From positions 74,074 to 138,073 of the forward strand of contig DKQZ01000032.1 in the NCBI GenBank assembly GCA_002471975.1: a DNA stretch of 64,000 nt, read 5' to 3'. How positions within the stretch are numbered: the first letter of the stretch is position 1; each line of letters opens with the position of its first letter. Below the pieces are notes generated by a model. It had not been told where the DNA came from. It saw only the letters and a program-made list of their open reading frames with translations, and searched no databases. Made by a program: the position numbers and the translations under genes. This DNA is from Dialister sp. UBA7295. Lineage in GTDB: Bacteria; Bacillota; Negativicutes; Veillonellales; Dialisteraceae. Positions 62,005 to 64,000 of the stretch are shown one piece after another.

Positions 62005-64000
62005 ATGAAGGGTAACGATATTCGTGAAGCATATCTGTCATTTTTCGAAAATAAAAAAGGCCATCTGAGAATGAAGAGCTTTTCGCTGATTCCGAAAGAT
62101 GATCCGAGTCTTCTTTTGATTGGCGCAGGCATGGCACCGCTGAAGCCTTATTTCACAGGTAAAGTGGAACCGCCGAGACACAGGGTAACCACCAGTCAGA
62201 AGTGCATCCGTACTGGTGATATTGAAAACGTAGGTCATACGGCCCGCCATCATACTTTCTTTGAAATGCTGGGAAATTTCTCCTTTGGCGATTATTTCAA
62301 GAAAGAAGCTATTACCTGGGCCTGGGAATTCCTGACCGAAGTCATTAAGCTTGACCAGTCCCGGCTTTACGTCACCATTTATCCGGACGACCAGGAAGCC
62401 CATGATTACTGGCATAAAATGATCGGTCTTCCCGAAAACCATATATATCCTCTCAGCGATAATTTCTGGGAAATCGGTGAAGGCCCCTGCGGACCGGACT
62501 CCGAAATTTTCTATGACCAGGGAGAGGAATTTGGTACGGATCCGGAAAACCAGATGGGCGGCGATGGTGATCGTTTCCTGGAAATCTGGAACCTTGTATT
62601 CAGCCAGTTTGATCGTCAGAAAGATGGTTCTTATCTGCCGCTGGCAAAGAAGAATATCGATACCGGCGCCGGCCTTGAACGTATGGCAGCTGTGCTCCAG
62701 CATAAAAAGAATAACTTTGAAACCGATCTTTTCTTCCCAATCATTGAAGAGGCGGCAGCTCTTTCCGGTGTTCCTTATGGACAGAGTGCCCAGGGCGATG
62801 TGGCACTCAAGGTTATTTCCGACCATGCCCGTGCCATTACCAATATGATTGCCGACGGCATCCTTCCGTCCAATGAAGGCCGCGGTTATGTACTTAGAAG
62901 AATCCTTCGCCGCGCTGTCCGTTATGGCAAGCTTCTGGGAATTCAGGATGCTTTCATGGGACAGATGATTGATGTTGTTATCAATATGATGAAACCGGCT
63001 TATCCGGAACTTGTCGATAAACAGGCATTCATCAAGAGAGTTGCCGGTGTGGAAGAAGAACGTTTCCATGCCACCCTGAATGCAGGAACCGATCTTCTCT
63101 CGGAAATGCTGGAAGATGCCAGGAAACATCAGAATACCGTCCTTACAGGTGACAAGGTATTCAAACTCTATGATACCTATGGTTTCCCCTGGGAACTGAC
63201 CGATGAAATCGCCAAGGAACAGGGAATGACCATTGATGAAAAAGGCTTTGAAGCGGCTATGGCTGAACAGAAGGAAAGAGCCCGGGCTGCCAGGACCAAA
63301 GTTTCTGCCAAAGTGGCAACCCCGGATACCACAAAACTTGATACTTCCAAACTGACAGTCAAGGATCATGATGGTGAAGTAAAACTTCTTCTCCTGGGCA
63401 GGGATGGAAAAGAAATTACTTCTGCTGCTGATGGTACGGAAGTAACGGCAGTCCTCTCCAACAATCCTTTCCATGCAGAAGGCGGCGGACAGATTGGCGA
63501 TATCGGTCTCATTGTCGGTGAAGAAGGTACGATTTCCGTAGAAGATACGAAGAAACTGCCTGATGGCATCGTATATGTGATTGGTACGGTGACTGAAGGC
63601 ATAATCAATGAAGGGGAAACGGTAAAAGTAACGGTAGACCGGATCAGGAGAGAAGATCTTGCCAGAAATCATACCGGTACCCATATGCTTCAGGCTGCGC
63701 TGAGAAGAGTTCTTGGAGATCAGGTCAACCAGGCAGGTTCCCTGGTCCTGCCGGATCGTCTTCGCTTTGATTTTACCTGGCCGGAACCGCTCAGTGACAA
63801 GCAGCTTTCCGAAGTGGAACAGATTGTTAATGATGAAATCATTAAAGCCACCGATGTGGATATCACTGAAATGCCTCTGGAAGAAGCAAAGAAAACCGGT
63901 GCTATGGCATTGTTTGGTGAAAAATATGGAGATATAGTCCGTGTGGTCACCATTCCGGGCTACAGCAAGGAACTTTGTGGCGGAAGCCATGTCAGAAATA
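62005..64000 (+). CDS. alaS: Alanyl-tRNA synthetase (3' end beyond window)
   Basis: Charges and proofreads tRNA(Ala). The first 665 residues are visible: class II catalytic core (IREAYLSFFENKKGH, HHTFFEMLGNFSFGDYFK, DNFWEIGEGPCGPDSEIF, LEIWNLVFSQFDR), tRNA-binding helices (RGYVLRRILRRAVRYG) and the editing domain with its zinc ligands HTGTHML near 557 and the CGGSH that ends at the window edge. AAGGGGG precedes the ATG. The frame is open to the end of the window; the C-Ala domain is cut off by it. Confidence 0.96.
   Translation, partial: MKGNDIREAYLSFFENKKGHLRMKSFSLIPKDDPSLLLIGAGMAPLKPYFTGKVEPPRHRVTTSQKCIRTGDIENVGHTARHHTFFEMLGNFSFGDYFKKEAITWAWEFLTEVIKLDQSRLYVTIYPDDQEAHDYWHKMIGLPENHIYPLSDNFWEIGEGPCGPDSEIFYDQGEEFGTDPENQMGGDGDRFLEIWNLVFSQFDRQKDGSYLPLAKKNIDTGAGLERMAAVLQHKKNNFETDLFFPIIEEAAALSGVPYGQSAQGDVALKVISDHARAITNMIADGILPSNEGRGYVLRRILRRAVRYGKLLGIQDAFMGQMIDVVINMMKPAYPELVDKQAFIKRVAGVEEERFHATLNAGTDLLSEMLEDARKHQNTVLTGDKVFKLYDTYGFPWELTDEIAKEQGMTIDEKGFEAAMAEQKERARAARTKVSAKVATPDTTKLDTSKLTVKDHDGEVKLLLLGRDGKEITSAADGTEVTAVLSNNPFHAEGGGQIGDIGLIVGEEGTISVEDTKKLPDGIVYVIGTVTEGIINEGETVKVTVDRIRREDLARNHTGTHMLQAALRRVLGDQVNQAGSLVLPDRLRFDFTWPEPLSDKQLSEVEQIVNDEIIKATDVDITEMPLEEAKKTGAMALFGEKYGDIVRVVTIPGYSKELCGGSHVRN

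Noticed and set aside
62038..63990. 650-residue - strand open frame at the right end
   Set aside because: It is antisense to alaS, whose motifs are unmistakable on the + strand; the - frame has no start signal and no recognisable domain.

Overview
The window looks like the chromosome of an anaerobic member of the Negativicutes (Firmicutes with an outer membrane), most likely close to Dialister or another Veillonellaceae genus; the genus is an inference. The reasons are Firmicute-type gene order and regulation (pcrA-ligA-gatCAB, holB-ricT-rsmI-metG-tatD, comM-dprA-topA-trmFO, a serine T-box leader) next to a YadA-like trimeric autotransporter that needs an outer membrane, together with rubrerythrin and no respiratory genes. 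About 60 genes are visible, nearly all on the + strand; rubrerythrin, lgt and a cfa remnant are on the - strand. No rRNA, tRNA, CRISPR array or recognisable transposase was seen.

Layout. 1-9.1 kb: pyrophosphatase, then pcrA-ligA and gatC-gatA-gatB with a small membrane protein gene. 9.3-15.6 kb: glpX, an FKBP isomerase, rubrerythrin (-), a phosphate transporter pair (DUF47-pit) behind PhoP-box-like repeats, rbgA-rnhB and a CsoR-type metal sensor gene. 15.8-22.4 kb: a tightly overlapping tetrapyrrole operon (precorrin-2 dehydrogenase, hemA, hemC, cobA-hemD fusion, hemB, hemL) that makes uroporphyrinogen III from glutamyl-tRNA and diverts it to precorrin-2/sirohydrochlorin, as needed for siroheme or cobalamin. 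22.7-29.4 kb: yraN-comM-dprA-topA-trmFO. 29.5-37.1 kb: a HAD hydrolase, then holB-ricT-methyltransferase-rsmI, metG-tatD.

37.2-43.9 kb is the accessory region and the most interesting part. mazG is cut cleanly in two: its 5' part ends at 38595 after Val-Pro-Lys-Ser-Leu, and the rest of the reading frame resumes at 43499-43502 with the residues that normally follow. Between them lies about 4.9 kb of AT-rich DNA carrying a dUTPase, an 861-residue trimeric autotransporter adhesin and an orphan HipA-like kinase. The adhesin promoter has a run of seven Gs between -35 and -10, the classic layout for phase variation by slippage. Its whole promoter/leader is repeated, diverged, after the kinase gene, in front of a 36-codon stub that begins with the same residues; adhesin plus kinase therefore sit between two directly repeated leaders.

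43.9-64 kb: HU (in the usual place just after mazG), a diacylglycerol glycosyltransferase-like gene, signal peptidase, dapL, ychF, an SfsA-nuclease-fold fusion, lgt (-), a 554-base intergenic region with a CsoR-operator-like palindrome, an orphan response regulator with an altered acidic pocket, rnmV-rsmA, T-box-serS, a truncated cfa (-), NfeD-FloA with two unknown genes, a PC4/YdbC protein, a cation-efflux transporter, an NlpC/P60 hydrolase, a nitrilase-family amidase, and alaS running off the right edge.

Start codons were chosen by ribosome-binding site and family N-terminus and often differ from the longest open frame. Function names rest on motifs read by eye; no database search was run.
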